NCBI GenBank assembly: GCA_030265885.1
Contig: JAJDGX010000002.1
Coordinates: forward strand, 1-50,212
Length of the DNA: 50,212 nucleotides
Direction of reading: 5' to 3'
Source: Ruminococcaceae bacterium OttesenSCG-928-L11
GTDB lineage: Bacteria > Bacillota > Clostridia > Oscillospirales > Ruminococcaceae
Below are positions 1-7,913 of the stretch, piece after piece. Below the pieces are notes generated by a model. That model had not been told where the DNA came from and did no database searches. It saw only the letters and a list, made by a program, of their open reading frames with translations. Position 1 is the stretch's first letter. The number at the start of each line of letters is the position of its first letter. The position numbers were made by a program, and so were the translations under genes.

Positions 1-100
1 AAACCTCATCATCCGAACTATGTTTGGGTGACTTGCCCCTCGGGCAAGAGAAACCTAATTATCCGAAACCGTGTTTGGGCACCTTGCCCCTCGAAGCAAT
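1..100. repeat. Two imperfect tandem copies of a 50-bp unit
   Basis: Positions 1-50 and 51-100 align as two copies of one 50-bp unit. Both carry AAACCT, ATCCGAA, TGTTTGGG and CTTGCCCCTCG at matching places. The array is cut by the window edge, so its length is unknown. It sits upstream of the gene at 227 and does not resemble the 121-123-bp repeats further right. The short stem CTTGCCC/GGGCAAG is present only in the first copy. Confidence 0.6.
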
Positions 101-226
101 CCACACCACCAAAAGAATCTACGCACAAAAAAAGAAATCCTTCATAAAATGGTAATGAGTATATTGTATGGCAAACACTTCCAGTTTGCCGAACAATATC
201 CCCAGAAACCAGTTAGGAGGATTTTC

Positions 227-1048
227 ATGCCAGAGAATACTGCAGTACCGGCTGGCGCGAACGCCGTAAACGGCGCAAATCGCTTTAAAGAAGCCGTTTG
301 TATCGAAGCCGGAAGAATTTTCGATTCGTGCAGTGACAAAGACTGTCTGGAGGATCTACAGGTCTTTTTCACCGTGCAGGGACAGTCCATCATCGATCAG
401 AGCGCTCTGATCAAGTGTAAATCGGCAGAAGTGCTGGACGTATACTTACAGGTTGAACCCGTACCGTTCAACAAAGGATTTTATGCAGTAGACATAACAT
501 TTTATTTCCGTATCAGCTTCAGCGCCTACACTTCCCCGGTTTCCACCCCTGTGAATGTGCGGGGCCTTGCCTTCCACTCCAAAAAGGTCATCCTTTTCGG
601 CAGCGAAGGCAATGTCAAAACCTTCTATTCCGGCGATCGCAGGAATGTCTGTGACCAGGCTTTGGTCTCCAATATGCCCACTGCGGCTGTCAAGACAGTG
701 GATCCCATCACCCTTGGCTGCCGCATTGTGGACTGTCTGCCCATGTATGCGGAGCCTCTGGGCACTGTGCCCGAGGAAATCGCCGCCTGCTTTGAAGGCG
801 ACTTTGTCTCCACAGCCGAGCCCGGTCTGAAAACCGTGCTTGTCACACTGGGGCTTTTCACCATCGCCACACTGGAGCGCAGCGTACAGCTGATGATTCC
901 CACCTATGACTACTGCGTGCCCGAAAAGGATTGCACCACCTCCATCACCCCGGATGATCCCTGCGAAATGTTCAAGCGCATCAAGTTCCCTGTCAATGAC
1001 TTTTTCCCCGAAAATCTCAACGACATGTCCAGCAGCCAGTGCGACTGA
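227..1048 (+). CDS. Conserved clostridial protein of unknown function
   Basis: 273 residues, starting at the ATG that follows TAGGAGG with 6 bases of spacing; an upstream in-frame start near 71 has no ribosome site. There is no signal peptide or membrane segment. The protein has several cysteines. Recalled features of a family common in Clostridia are an N-terminal EAVCIEAGRIFDSCSDKDC segment, a central KVILFGSEGNV segment, and a C-terminal DPCEMFKRIKFPVNDFFPENL. I know no experimentally assigned function and do not propose one. It stands alone and is followed by a strong hairpin. Family membership is from memory, not a search. Confidence 0.75.
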   Translation: MPENTAVPAGANAVNGANRFKEAVCIEAGRIFDSCSDKDCLEDLQVFFTVQGQSIIDQSALIKCKSAEVLDVYLQVEPVPFNKGFYAVDITFYFRISFSAYTSPVSTPVNVRGLAFHSKKVILFGSEGNVKTFYSGDRRNVCDQALVSNMPTAAVKTVDPITLGCRIVDCLPMYAEPLGTVPEEIAACFEGDFVSTAEPGLKTVLVTLGLFTIATLERSVQLMIPTYDYCVPEKDCTTSITPDDPCEMFKRIKFPVNDFFPENLNDMSSSQCD

Positions 1049-1085
1049 TTGCCCTGTAGCAATCGTTAGCTGCATTGCTCCTGTT

Positions 1086-1126
1086 TTGGGCAAAACCGGC
1101 GGCCTCAATCCGCCGGTTTTGCCCAA
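1086..1126 (+). terminator. Perfect 17-bp hairpin after the first gene
   Basis: TTGGGCAAAACCGGCGG pairs exactly with its complement across a 7-base loop. No T-run follows on either strand, so it is an atypical intrinsic terminator or a transcript-end stabiliser. It lies between the stop at 1048 and the next start at 1177. Confidence 0.55.
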
Positions 1127-1176
1127 GGCAAGAATGGACAGGCTACAATTGGGGATTACTATCAAGGAGAATAAAC

Positions 1177-1851
1177 ATGAATTCCAATGGAACACTGATT
1201 GTAATAGAAGGCCTGGACGGAAGCGGCAAATCCACCCAGACCGGACTTCTCGCCGACTGGCTTACAGCGCGGGAGATTTCTGTTCGCCGGCTAAAATTCC
1301 CGGACTACGACAGCAAGTCCTCCACATTGGTACAAATGTACCTGAACGGAGAACTGGGCGGCATTCAGGATGTGAATTTATACGCAGCATCCAGCTTTTA
1401 TGCCGCCGACCGCTACATCAGCTTTGTCACCGGCTGGCGACAGGACTACGAAGCCGGCGCGGTGATGCTGTGTGACCGCTACACCACCTCCAACCTGATA
1501 TACCAGATGGCAAAGCTGCCCCGGCAAGAGTGGACAAGCTATATGGATTGGCTCTGGGATTTTGAGTTTACACGCATGGGCCTGCCCCAACCGGACAAGG
1601 TGCTGTACCTGGATATGCAGCCGGAGACCTCCCGGGCACTGCTGGAAAAGCGATACCGGGAAAACGGCGGACAGATGGACATCCATGAGGAGAGTATCGC
1701 CTATCTGCTCCAGTGCCGGGAGGCCGCTCTGTTTGCCGCCCAGCGCCTTGGCTGGACTATCCTGCGCTGCTGCGACGGCAGGCAGCCGCTGCCCATCGAG
1801 GCCATTTTTCAGCTGATTACAGACAAAATAAAGGAAATCATCAAACTATGA
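1177..1851 (+). CDS. tmk: Thymidylate kinase (dTMP kinase)
   Basis: 224 residues. It phosphorylates dTMP to dTDP with ATP in dTTP synthesis, in the cytoplasm. The P-loop GLDGSGKST lies near residues 11-19, the DRYTTSNLIYQ segment fits the family DR(Y/W) motif, and the LEKRYRENG stretch fits the LID region. The length is usual for Tmk. The start is the ATG after CAAGGAG; in-frame codons upstream run through the preceding hairpin and are unlikely to be used. The stop overlaps the start of the next gene by 4 bases (ATGA), so the two are translationally coupled. The P-loop Asp gives good separation from other P-loop kinases. Confidence 0.93.
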   Translation: MNSNGTLIVIEGLDGSGKSTQTGLLADWLTAREISVRRLKFPDYDSKSSTLVQMYLNGELGGIQDVNLYAASSFYAADRYISFVTGWRQDYEAGAVMLCDRYTTSNLIYQMAKLPRQEWTSYMDWLWDFEFTRMGLPQPDKVLYLDMQPETSRALLEKRYRENGGQMDIHEESIAYLLQCREAALFAAQRLGWTILRCCDGRQPLPIEAIFQLITDKIKEIIKL

Positions 1852-2786
1852 GTATGCAAACCGCTATCGTATCCGAGCCCACTGTCGACTCGCTGCATTT
1901 TAAAGAAATCGCCCTTTCCGACAGGGAGTGGATGGAACCTTTGCTACGGGCGTCCGACTACCGGTCGGAGGAATACAGCTTTACCTTCGCCTATGTCTGG
2001 CGGGGAGTATTCGCCTACAAGGCCGCCCGCTACCGGGATATGCTAATCATCAAGTCGGAGCGGGAGACCCATCCCCCCTCCTATCTATTCCCGGCCGGCT
2101 CCGGGGATATTGGCGCTGTCATCGAAGCGCTGATTCACGACGCCCGAGCCAACGGCCACGGGCTGCTGTTTCACACCATTTTGCCCGAGCAAATCCAGGT
2201 GCTGGAGACTCTCTATCCCGGCCGATTCCACATCACACCAATCCGGGATTACTGGGACTATCTCTACGACGCCCAAAGCCTCATCACTCTGGCGGGAAAA
2301 AAGCTCCACGCCAAGCGCAACCACATCAACCGCTTCAAGGAAAATAACCCCGACTGGACTTATGAACCCATCACCCATGACAATTTACCCGAGGTTCTGG
2401 CTATGACCGACCAATGGCTGGAGGGGCATGAGGTGAAATCCAAAACCCTGATGCAGGAATCTCGTGCGGTGTGCGCTGCCATCCGGGATTTTGACGCCCT
2501 GGGGCTGGATGGGGGCGCCATCCGCACCGGGGGCCGAATCGTTGCCTTCTCCATGGGGGACAGGCTCAGCTCCGACACCTATCACATTCAAATTGAAAAG
2601 GCCTTTGGCGACGTGCAGGGCGCATACGCCATCATCAACCAGCAGTTTGCCGCCCACAACTGCGCCGACTATCGGTACATCAACCGGGAGGACGACTCCG
2701 GCCAGGAGGGACTGCGAAAGGCCAAGGAGTCCTATCGCCCTGTTATGATGGTGGAAAAACACATCGCCAAGCTGCTGGATGCGTGA
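1848..2786 (+). CDS. DUF2156 protein (phosphatidylglycerol lysyltransferase C-domain-like)
   Basis: 312 residues, ATGA overlap with tmk. The fold is GNAT-like. The segment AKRNHINRFKENNPDWTYEPI and the later YRYINREDDSGQEGLRKAKESYRP are typical of DUF2156, the soluble catalytic domain that in MprF uses aminoacyl-tRNA to modify lipids. This copy has no membrane part, so its acceptor is unknown. A second ATG lies two codons downstream. It sits in a tight run with tmk and an acetyltransferase. The family is confident from motifs; the reaction is not known. Confidence 0.82.
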   Translation: MSMQTAIVSEPTVDSLHFKEIALSDREWMEPLLRASDYRSEEYSFTFAYVWRGVFAYKAARYRDMLIIKSERETHPPSYLFPAGSGDIGAVIEALIHDARANGHGLLFHTILPEQIQVLETLYPGRFHITPIRDYWDYLYDAQSLITLAGKKLHAKRNHINRFKENNPDWTYEPITHDNLPEVLAMTDQWLEGHEVKSKTLMQESRAVCAAIRDFDALGLDGGAIRTGGRIVAFSMGDRLSSDTYHIQIEKAFGDVQGAYAIINQQFAAHNCADYRYINREDDSGQEGLRKAKESYRPVMMVEKHIAKLLDA

Positions 2787-2796
2787 GGACACTCCT

Positions 2797-3648
2797 ATGA
2801 AATATCGATTTGCCATGCCATCCGATCTGCCCGCTCTCCAGACACTGTGGCAGGAATGCTTTGGAGACAGCCCCGATTACACCACCTTTCTGTTTGCCCG
2901 CCTCATCCGGCCGGAGCGCGCTCTGGTCGCGGTGGAGGGGGGCATTCCCCGCGCTATGGCGTTTTTCACGCCGTTTCGTCTGTCCGGCGGTGGCGAGCAG
3001 GGCGCCTATCTCTTTGGGGTCGGCACCGCCCTCTCTCACCGGGGGCAGGGGCTCAGCACGGCGCTGCTGGCGTATGCCGATTCCGCACTGGCAGAGCAGG
3101 GCTATGCCCTGGCTGTGCTTGTCCCCGCAAGCGAGAGCCTGTTTGCCTTTTACGGCAAGCGGGGCTATTCGCCCTTTGCCCGCATCTGCCGCCACACCGC
3201 GCCGGTCACTGCCGCCGACGCGCCTCAGCTTGCCCTGACAAGCGCCAGTCTGCCGGAGTTGGCGCCGGCTCGCCGTGCCTTTTTTGCCTCGCTGGGCGAC
3301 TGTGTGCTGTGGGACGAGGAGACCCTCGCCTACATCCAGGCAGAGTGCCTCCGCTTTGGCGGGGAAGTGTTGGGCTTCTCGGTGGAGGGGAGCAGTGGCT
3401 ACGCGGTCTGCTATCGGGGCGATGGGGCCGTTGCGGTCAAGGAATTGGTCTGTCCCCCTTCCGCCTTTGGCAGGGTTGCAGCCGCCTTGTCCCATCGATA
3501 TGGCGATTTGGCAATATCGTACACCCTGCACAGTGTTTTTTCGACAGAAACAACACAAACAGACTTGCCATATGCCCTGGGGAAATGGTATGATACTATC
3601 GTACAGGCCGGGACAGGCCTGCCCTATATTGGGTTCACCCTGGATTAG
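2797..3648 (+). CDS. GNAT family N-acetyltransferase, Eis-like length
   Basis: 283 residues. The N-terminal GNAT domain has an acetyl-CoA loop at GVGTALSHRGQGLSTALL and a following FYGKRGYSPF strand. About 130 further residues follow, as in two-domain Eis-like acetyltransferases. The start at 2797 is chosen because GTGAGGA lies just upstream; an ATG at 2779 would run back into the DUF2156 gene. The substrate is unknown. It is the third gene in the run and is separated from the stop of the previous gene by 10 bases. Confidence 0.82.
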   Translation: MKYRFAMPSDLPALQTLWQECFGDSPDYTTFLFARLIRPERALVAVEGGIPRAMAFFTPFRLSGGGEQGAYLFGVGTALSHRGQGLSTALLAYADSALAEQGYALAVLVPASESLFAFYGKRGYSPFARICRHTAPVTAADAPQLALTSASLPELAPARRAFFASLGDCVLWDEETLAYIQAECLRFGGEVLGFSVEGSSGYAVCYRGDGAVAVKELVCPPSAFGRVAAALSHRYGDLAISYTLHSVFSTETTQTDLPYALGKWYDTIVQAGTGLPYIGFTLD

Positions 3649-3708
3649 CTCTGTTGCGCCATCACCGGCAACAGGCCTTTTGCAAACAGAGAAGGAGCAC
3701 ATGCTACC

Positions 3709-4242
3709 ATGATTTACGTTTTTTTTGCACATGGCTTTGAGGAAATTGAGGCCATTACACCGCTGGATATTCTGCGTCGGGCCGAACTGGAGGTACAGGC
3801 GGTGGGTGTCGGGGCCAAGACCATCACCGGCTCCCACGGCATTACCGTTCACTGCGACATCTCCGACCGGGAAGCCACCTCGAAAAATCTGGAGATGATT
3901 GTATTGCCGGGCGGAATGCCGGGCACCCTTAACTTGGAGAAATCCCGCGTTGTGTCGGAATGCATCGACTATGTGGCGAAAAGCAATATTTGGCTCTCCG
4001 CCATTTGCGCGGCCCCGTCCATACTGGGGCACAAGGGCCTGCTGAACGGCAAAAAGGCCACCTGCTTCCCCGGCTTTGAGGATCAGCTAGAGGGTGCGAT
4101 TTACACCGGCGAGCGGGTGGAGCAGGACGGCAAAATCATCACCGGCAAGGGTGCCGGCGCGGCAAAGCTGTTTTCCCTGAAGCTGGTGGAAGTTCTGTGC
4201 GGCAAGGAACGGGCCGACATTCTGGGAGCCTCCTTGCAATGA
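3709..4242 (+). CDS. DJ-1/PfpI family protein
   Basis: 177 residues, the length of single-domain DJ-1 proteins. The nucleophile-elbow cysteine lies in SAICAAPSILG (Cys100), and the acidic partner lies in the N-terminal HGFEEIEA. LEMIVLPGGMPG matches the family's central strand. These proteins act as stress-linked hydrolases or deglycase-like enzymes; the exact reaction is disputed and cannot be read from sequence. GAAGGAG lies 11 bases before the ATG. The stop overlaps the next gene by 4 bases (ATGA), coupling it to the folate enzyme. Confidence 0.9.
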   Translation: MIYVFFAHGFEEIEAITPLDILRRAELEVQAVGVGAKTITGSHGITVHCDISDREATSKNLEMIVLPGGMPGTLNLEKSRVVSECIDYVAKSNIWLSAICAAPSILGHKGLLNGKKATCFPGFEDQLEGAIYTGERVEQDGKIITGKGAGAAKLFSLKLVEVLCGKERADILGASLQ

Positions 4243-4901
4243 AGCGCGGCTTTGACCTGCGCGTCTACAAGCGTTCGCTGCGGCAGCGCTACCGGAGCCT
4301 GCGCAAAAGCCTCACCCCGGAGGAAAAGACGGATTTTGACAGCCGCATCCTGCACAACCTCTGTTCCCTGGATGCCTACAAATCCTGCAAAACTGTGCTG
4401 ACCTATGTGTCCACCCCCGAGGAAATCAACACCCATCCCCTCATTGAGCGGGCCCTGGCCGACGGCAAAACCGTGGCGGTGCCCTATTGCATTGACGGCA
4501 CCCGCAATATGGATTTTTACATCATCCACTCGCTGGATGAGCTTGTCCCCCGCACCTTCGGCGTGCTGGAGCCTGTGGCGGAAACCAGCCGCAAGCTGAC
4601 CGATTTTCGCCATTCCATCTGCATTTTACCCGGCATTGCCTTTGACCAATACGGCTATCGGCTGGGCTATGGCGGTGGCTATTACGACCGCTTTCTCTCC
4701 CATGTGTACAAGGGAACCACCATCGGCGTCTGCTACGACCGCTGCACCAAGGGCTTTCTCTCCCATGGCCGCTACGATGTTCCCTGCCGGATGATTGTCA
4801 CCGAAACCTCCTGTCGCAAGGCGGTAACCCGGCCCGGCACTCCCCGGGATGTGCGCCTGCACCCCCGGAACGGCCGCCCCCAGAAGAGCCCCCGCTCCTA
4901 A
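4239..4901 (+). CDS. 5-formyltetrahydrofolate cyclo-ligase
   Basis: 220 residues. It converts 5-formyl-THF to 5,10-methenyl-THF with ATP, returning folate to one-carbon metabolism and so to dTMP synthesis, which fits a run that begins with tmk. The family signature LPGIAFDQYGYRLGYGGGYYDRFL region (about residues 128-150) is intact. The N-terminal basic KRSLRQRYRSLRK also fits. The C-terminal 30 residues are Arg/Pro-rich and look like an unstructured extension. The start is coupled by ATGA to the DJ-1 gene. Confidence 0.92.
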   Translation: MKRGFDLRVYKRSLRQRYRSLRKSLTPEEKTDFDSRILHNLCSLDAYKSCKTVLTYVSTPEEINTHPLIERALADGKTVAVPYCIDGTRNMDFYIIHSLDELVPRTFGVLEPVAETSRKLTDFRHSICILPGIAFDQYGYRLGYGGGYYDRFLSHVYKGTTIGVCYDRCTKGFLSHGRYDVPCRMIVTETSCRKAVTRPGTPRDVRLHPRNGRPQKSPRS

Positions 4902-4930
4902 TGGGGCGCCCATCGATTTTGAAAACAAGC

Positions 4931-4963
4931 AAAACGCCCCTGAAACAGCTTCAGAGACGTTTT
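4931..4963 (+). terminator. Imperfect hairpin after the tmk-to-folate run
   Basis: AAAACGCCCCTGAA pairs with TTCAGAGACGTTTT with two mismatches and a short loop. It lies 30 bases after the cyclo-ligase stop and has a T-containing right arm, so it may end that operon. Confidence 0.45.
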
Positions 4964-5107
4964 GAGGATACTTCCCACCGGGTGGAAGGCTCCTGTTTGA
5001 CGGGAATCTCCCGTCGCGTTATGTTGACGTGCCGTCGTTCGATTGGGAACCTGGCACAGGTGCAACCGTTACCGGCCGGTTAAGCACGTGTTCTGATGCC
5101 GTGCTTG

Positions 5108-5245
5108 TTAGCCGCAGCAGCAGCACAGAAGAATGATGATGAGGATAATCCAGCAGCAGTTGCCGCCGAAGCCGATCCCGCATCCACCATTGCAGCCGCA
5201 TTCGTTGCCACAGGGGTTGCATCCGCATCCACAGTTTCTGAACAT
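5108..5245 (-). CDS. 45-residue Cys-rich small membrane peptide
   Basis: Reading the minus strand from the ATG at 5245 gives 45 residues. The first 31 are rich in Cys, Gly and Asn (pattern MFRNCGCGCNPCGNECGCNG), then comes a hydrophobic run CWIILIIILL, then CCCCG and stop. AAAAAGGAG lies 10 bases before the ATG, a strong ribosome site that supports a real gene. There are 14 Cys in 45 residues. The layout (Gly/Cys head plus hydrophobic tail) resembles small clostridial and spore-associated peptides, but I cannot name a family. A 7-bp hairpin (AAGCACG/CGTGCTT, 5082-5106) follows its stop. Confidence 0.7.
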   Translation of the reverse strand: MFRNCGCGCNPCGNECGCNGGCGIGFGGNCCWIILIIILLCCCCG

Positions 5246-5473
5246 TTATTGTCAACTCCTTTTTATTGGGTTGCTATATCCTATGTGGCAGGGAATCCTT
5301 GGGTTACATAGCGAAATTTTCCAGCCCCTGCGGTTTTGCTCTCCCGGATGAAAACCGCACTGAATTGGAAGGATCCGACCCGCAAATCACGGCAAAGCAA
5401 GAAAATCCGTTTTTTTCGGGCAGGGATGCGCCGCGTCGAATGAATATGAGGACACAAATGAGACAGTAGTACT

Positions 5474-5514
5474 CTGACCAGCTAAAAATTTTAGCTTGAG
5501 AGCAGGCTGGTCAG
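5474..5514 (+). promoter_or_regulatory. Long hairpin in the leader region of mltG
   Basis: CTGACCAGC (5474-5482) pairs with GCTGGTCAG (5506-5514), and the interior carries GCTAAAAATTTTAGC, itself a palindrome. TAGTA repeats flank the structure. It lies about 70 bases upstream of the mltG start. It could be a terminator for upstream transcription, a protein-binding site or a leader structure; nothing in the sequence decides. Confidence 0.4.
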
Positions 5515-5584
5515 CGTAGTAGTATATTTGCAGTTGCAGAAAGGGGTTTCGGCCAGAGGCAGATTGCCCGGTCGGCATCATACT

Positions 5585-6901
5585 ATGGCAAATTATCAGC
5601 AGCCGGGACGCCAGGAACGTCCCAACCGCCCCACCGGTTCCAATCCGCCGGCCCGTCGGCCCGCGGCTACAAGCAACCGCAGCACCCCACCCGCCGGCTC
5701 TCGCTCCGCGGGAAGTACACCGGCTGCGCGGCGCACCGCCACACCGCGTCCTGCGGCATCCCAGCAGCAGCGCAAGCAGGATCAGCCCTCCAAGCCCAAA
5801 ATGAAAAACCGCTGGATATCTGCGATTTTGATGGTGATTGCCACTCTGGGGCTGTGCGTGTTTCTGTCTGTCTTTATTCTGGACAGCGCCCAGGAGTTGT
5901 TTGGCCTGAACCAGCCCGACAACCCCATTGAGGTCGTCATTCCCGAAGGCGCCACCAACAAGCAGGTCATCGATATCCTGTACGACCGAAAGGTCATCAC
6001 CAAGACCCTGACCTTCATGCTTTACTCCAGCCTGAAGGTGGACGAGGGCGAATTTACCCCCGGCACCTATAACCTCAACTCCAACATGGGCTATGACGAA
6101 ATTATCATGTACATCCGCTATGGGCTGATGGAACAAACCACCGTCAAGATCACCTTTATTGAGGGCTGGACGCTGCGGGTCATTGCCGACAAGCTGGAGG
6201 CAGAGGGCGTCTGCGACGCGGATGAGTTCATCGAATACCTGGAAACCGCGGAACTGGACTACGAGTTCATCGACCGTCTGCCGGAGGACGACCTTCGCTT
6301 CCACCGGCTGGAGGGCTACATTTTCCCCGACACCTATGAATTTTGGGTGGGTGAGAAGGTCAGCAGCGTCGCCAAAAAGTTCCTCGACAACTTTGAGAAC
6401 CGAATCACCGAGGAAATGGAAACCCAGATGCTGAATTTGGGGCTGACCCTGGACGAAGCCATCACACTGGCCTCTGTCATTCAGAAGGAGGCCGGCAACG
6501 AGGAGGAGATGTCCAACGTCTCGTCTGTATTCCACAACCGGCTGGACGACTCCGCCACCTATCCCCAGCTGCAGTCCGACGTCACCATCTTCTATGTCAA
6601 CGACGAAATCAAGCCCTATGTGGACATTACCAACCAGACGATGTACGATTCCTACAACACTTATGTGCGGGAGGGACTGCCCATCGGCCCCATCTGCAAC
6701 CCCGGCATTGACGCCATCAAGGCGGCGCTGAACCCCGCCGAGACAGACAATTACTTCTTTGTCACCGACGTCAACGGCAAGTATTACTACTCCAAAACCA
6801 CCGCCGAGCACGATGAAAATGTGCGAATCGCCTTTGCGGAGAAGCCCATCGACGGCGACAGCACCGGCGAAGTACACGGCACCGGCGTCACAAGCGAATA
6901 A
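5585..6901 (+). CDS. mltG: Endolytic transglycosylase MltG
   Basis: 438 residues. It cleaves nascent glycan strands at the outer face of the membrane and sets peptidoglycan chain length. It has a long Pro/Arg/Ser-rich cytoplasmic N-terminus (1-75), one membrane segment at about 77-98, then the YceG-like domain. The family motifs LEGYIFPDTY (242-251), the catalytic Glu302 in IQKEAGNEEEM, and GLPIGPICNPG are present. The start at ATG 5585 lacks a good ribosome site; a TTG at 5528 is in frame and would add 19 residues, so the N-terminus is uncertain. A strong terminator follows. Confidence 0.92.
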   Translation: MANYQQPGRQERPNRPTGSNPPARRPAATSNRSTPPAGSRSAGSTPAARRTATPRPAASQQQRKQDQPSKPKMKNRWISAILMVIATLGLCVFLSVFILDSAQELFGLNQPDNPIEVVIPEGATNKQVIDILYDRKVITKTLTFMLYSSLKVDEGEFTPGTYNLNSNMGYDEIIMYIRYGLMEQTTVKITFIEGWTLRVIADKLEAEGVCDADEFIEYLETAELDYEFIDRLPEDDLRFHRLEGYIFPDTYEFWVGEKVSSVAKKFLDNFENRITEEMETQMLNLGLTLDEAITLASVIQKEAGNEEEMSNVSSVFHNRLDDSATYPQLQSDVTIFYVNDEIKPYVDITNQTMYDSYNTYVREGLPIGPICNPGIDAIKAALNPAETDNYFFVTDVNGKYYYSKTTAEHDENVRIAFAEKPIDGDSTGEVHGTGVTSE

Positions 6902-6906
6902 TCAAT

Positions 6907-6943
6907 AAGGCCGGAACCGCATTCCATACGCGGTTCCGGCCTT
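6907..6943. terminator. Bidirectional terminator between mltG and the AAC(6')-like gene
   Basis: AAGGCCGGAACCGC pairs perfectly with GCGGTTCCGGCCTT over a 9-base loop. It lies 5 bases after the mltG stop and 17 bases beyond the converging acetyltransferase stop, so it serves both. Confidence 0.8.
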
Positions 6944-6960
6944 GTCGTGCTCAGGCGGTG

Positions 6961-7386
6961 TTATAGCTTCATAGTAAAGTGGACGTTGACACCCGCCTCC
7001 TCAAAGCCCACACCTGCGTGGAACCGGCGGCTCAGGGTATTTTCCACCTCACAGTCGGAGGCCATCTCCGTGCAGCCTCTCTGCCGCGACCAATCCCCGG
7101 CAAAGGCAATCAGCTCCCGGGCAATGCCGGCCTGGCGAAGGGCAGGCTCCACATAGATCCCCTCGATGTAGCCCACCGGGCTGGATTCCGTTCCCTCCAC
7201 ATAATCGCGACGCAGGGAAAGGCTCACAAAGGCCACCGCCTGCCCCTCACGGTAATAGAGGAACTCGTGGGGAAGCTTCCCTGCTTCCCATTCCTCCAGC
7301 ATATCCGCCGGAGAATTGTGGGGCCACAGGGCGTTGCAGAGCCTGGCCCACTCGGCTTTGTTCTGGGTATCCACCGGTATTATCAT
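6961..7386 (-). CDS. AAC(6')-type aminoglycoside acetyltransferase-like GNAT
   Basis: 141 residues, one GNAT domain, the size of AAC(6')-I enzymes. The stretch YVEGTESSPVGYIEGIYVEP, the acetyl-CoA loop RQAGIARELI, and the downstream CTEMASDCEVENTLSRRFH segment with its FEEAGVNVHF ending closely follow what I recall of AAC(6')-Ic/Ig/Ih-type sequences, which acetylate the 6'-amine of aminoglycosides. AAAGGGGG precedes the ATG. It is alone, convergent with mltG, and has no mobile-element signs around it, so it is probably an intrinsic chromosomal gene. Activity against drugs is inferred from similarity only; another amine may be the natural substrate. Confidence 0.78.
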   Translation of the reverse strand: MIIPVDTQNKAEWARLCNALWPHNSPADMLEEWEAGKLPHEFLYYREGQAVAFVSLSLRRDYVEGTESSPVGYIEGIYVEPALRQAGIARELIAFAGDWSRQRGCTEMASDCEVENTLSRRFHAGVGFEEAGVNVHFTMKL

Positions 7387-7490
7387 GACGGTGTTCCCCC
7401 TTTCGGTTCATTCAAAATTAGCGCTGGTGTTTTCGGCAAATTCGTGATACAATGATCGGCGGTACAACATATGGGAAAGAAGGATTCGTC

Positions 7491-7886
7491 TTGAAACGAA
7501 GCCAGATTATTGTGTGCGCGGGTCTCATTGCCGCGCTGGTTCTCATCGGTGTGGCGTATGCGGTGTCACGGCCGGCACAGGGCGGCAGCGGCGCGGCCAA
7601 AACCGTCACGGTGACCGTCATCGCCGCCGAGGACGACGTCCGCGTTCACACGGTTGCGACAACCGCCGATACCCTGGGGCAGGCTCTTCGGGACGAAGGC
7701 CTTATCGAGGGGGAGGACAGCGCCTATGGCCTGTTCATCACGGCAGTGGACGGCGTGGCGGCCGATTCTGCCCGGGAGCAGTGGTGGTGTCTCACCCAGG
7801 CCGGTGGGGATGTCTTTTCCGGCGTCGACACCACCCCCATTGCCGACGGCGACCAGTTTGAGCTGACCCTGAAAACAGGGTATTAA
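7491..7886 (+). CDS. Membrane-anchored DUF4430-like exported protein
   Basis: 131 residues from a TTG start preceded by AGAAGGA; an ATG at 7452 is in frame but lacks a ribosome site. An N-terminal hydrophobic segment (IIVCAGLIAALVLIGVAYAV) acts as a signal anchor. The rest resembles DUF4430, the small domain found at the C-terminus of transcobalamin-like and clostridial surface proteins: TLGQALRDEGLI, an aromatic QWWCLTQAGGD turn, and the closing ADGDQFELTLKTGY. DUF4430 proteins are thought to bind ligands outside the cell; the ligand here is unknown. The SGNH hydrolase starts 27 bases downstream and is probably co-transcribed. Confidence 0.7.
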   Translation: MKRSQIIVCAGLIAALVLIGVAYAVSRPAQGGSGAAKTVTVTVIAAEDDVRVHTVATTADTLGQALRDEGLIEGEDSAYGLFITAVDGVAADSAREQWWCLTQAGGDVFSGVDTTPIADGDQFELTLKTGY

Positions 7887-7913
7887 TGCTGTATAAACAA
7901 GGAGGATTTTCCC

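Noticed and set aside
2743-4032. Minus-strand open frame of about 429 codons across the DUF2156, GNAT and DJ-1 genes
   Set aside because: It crosses three well-supported plus-strand genes and is a shadow of GC-rich codon use.
5387-6877. Long open frame (about 496 codons) on the minus strand opposite mltG
   Set aside because: It mirrors the codon pattern of mltG, has low-complexity His/Val/Gly-rich translation, no ribosome site, and the plus-strand gene carries full MltG motifs.
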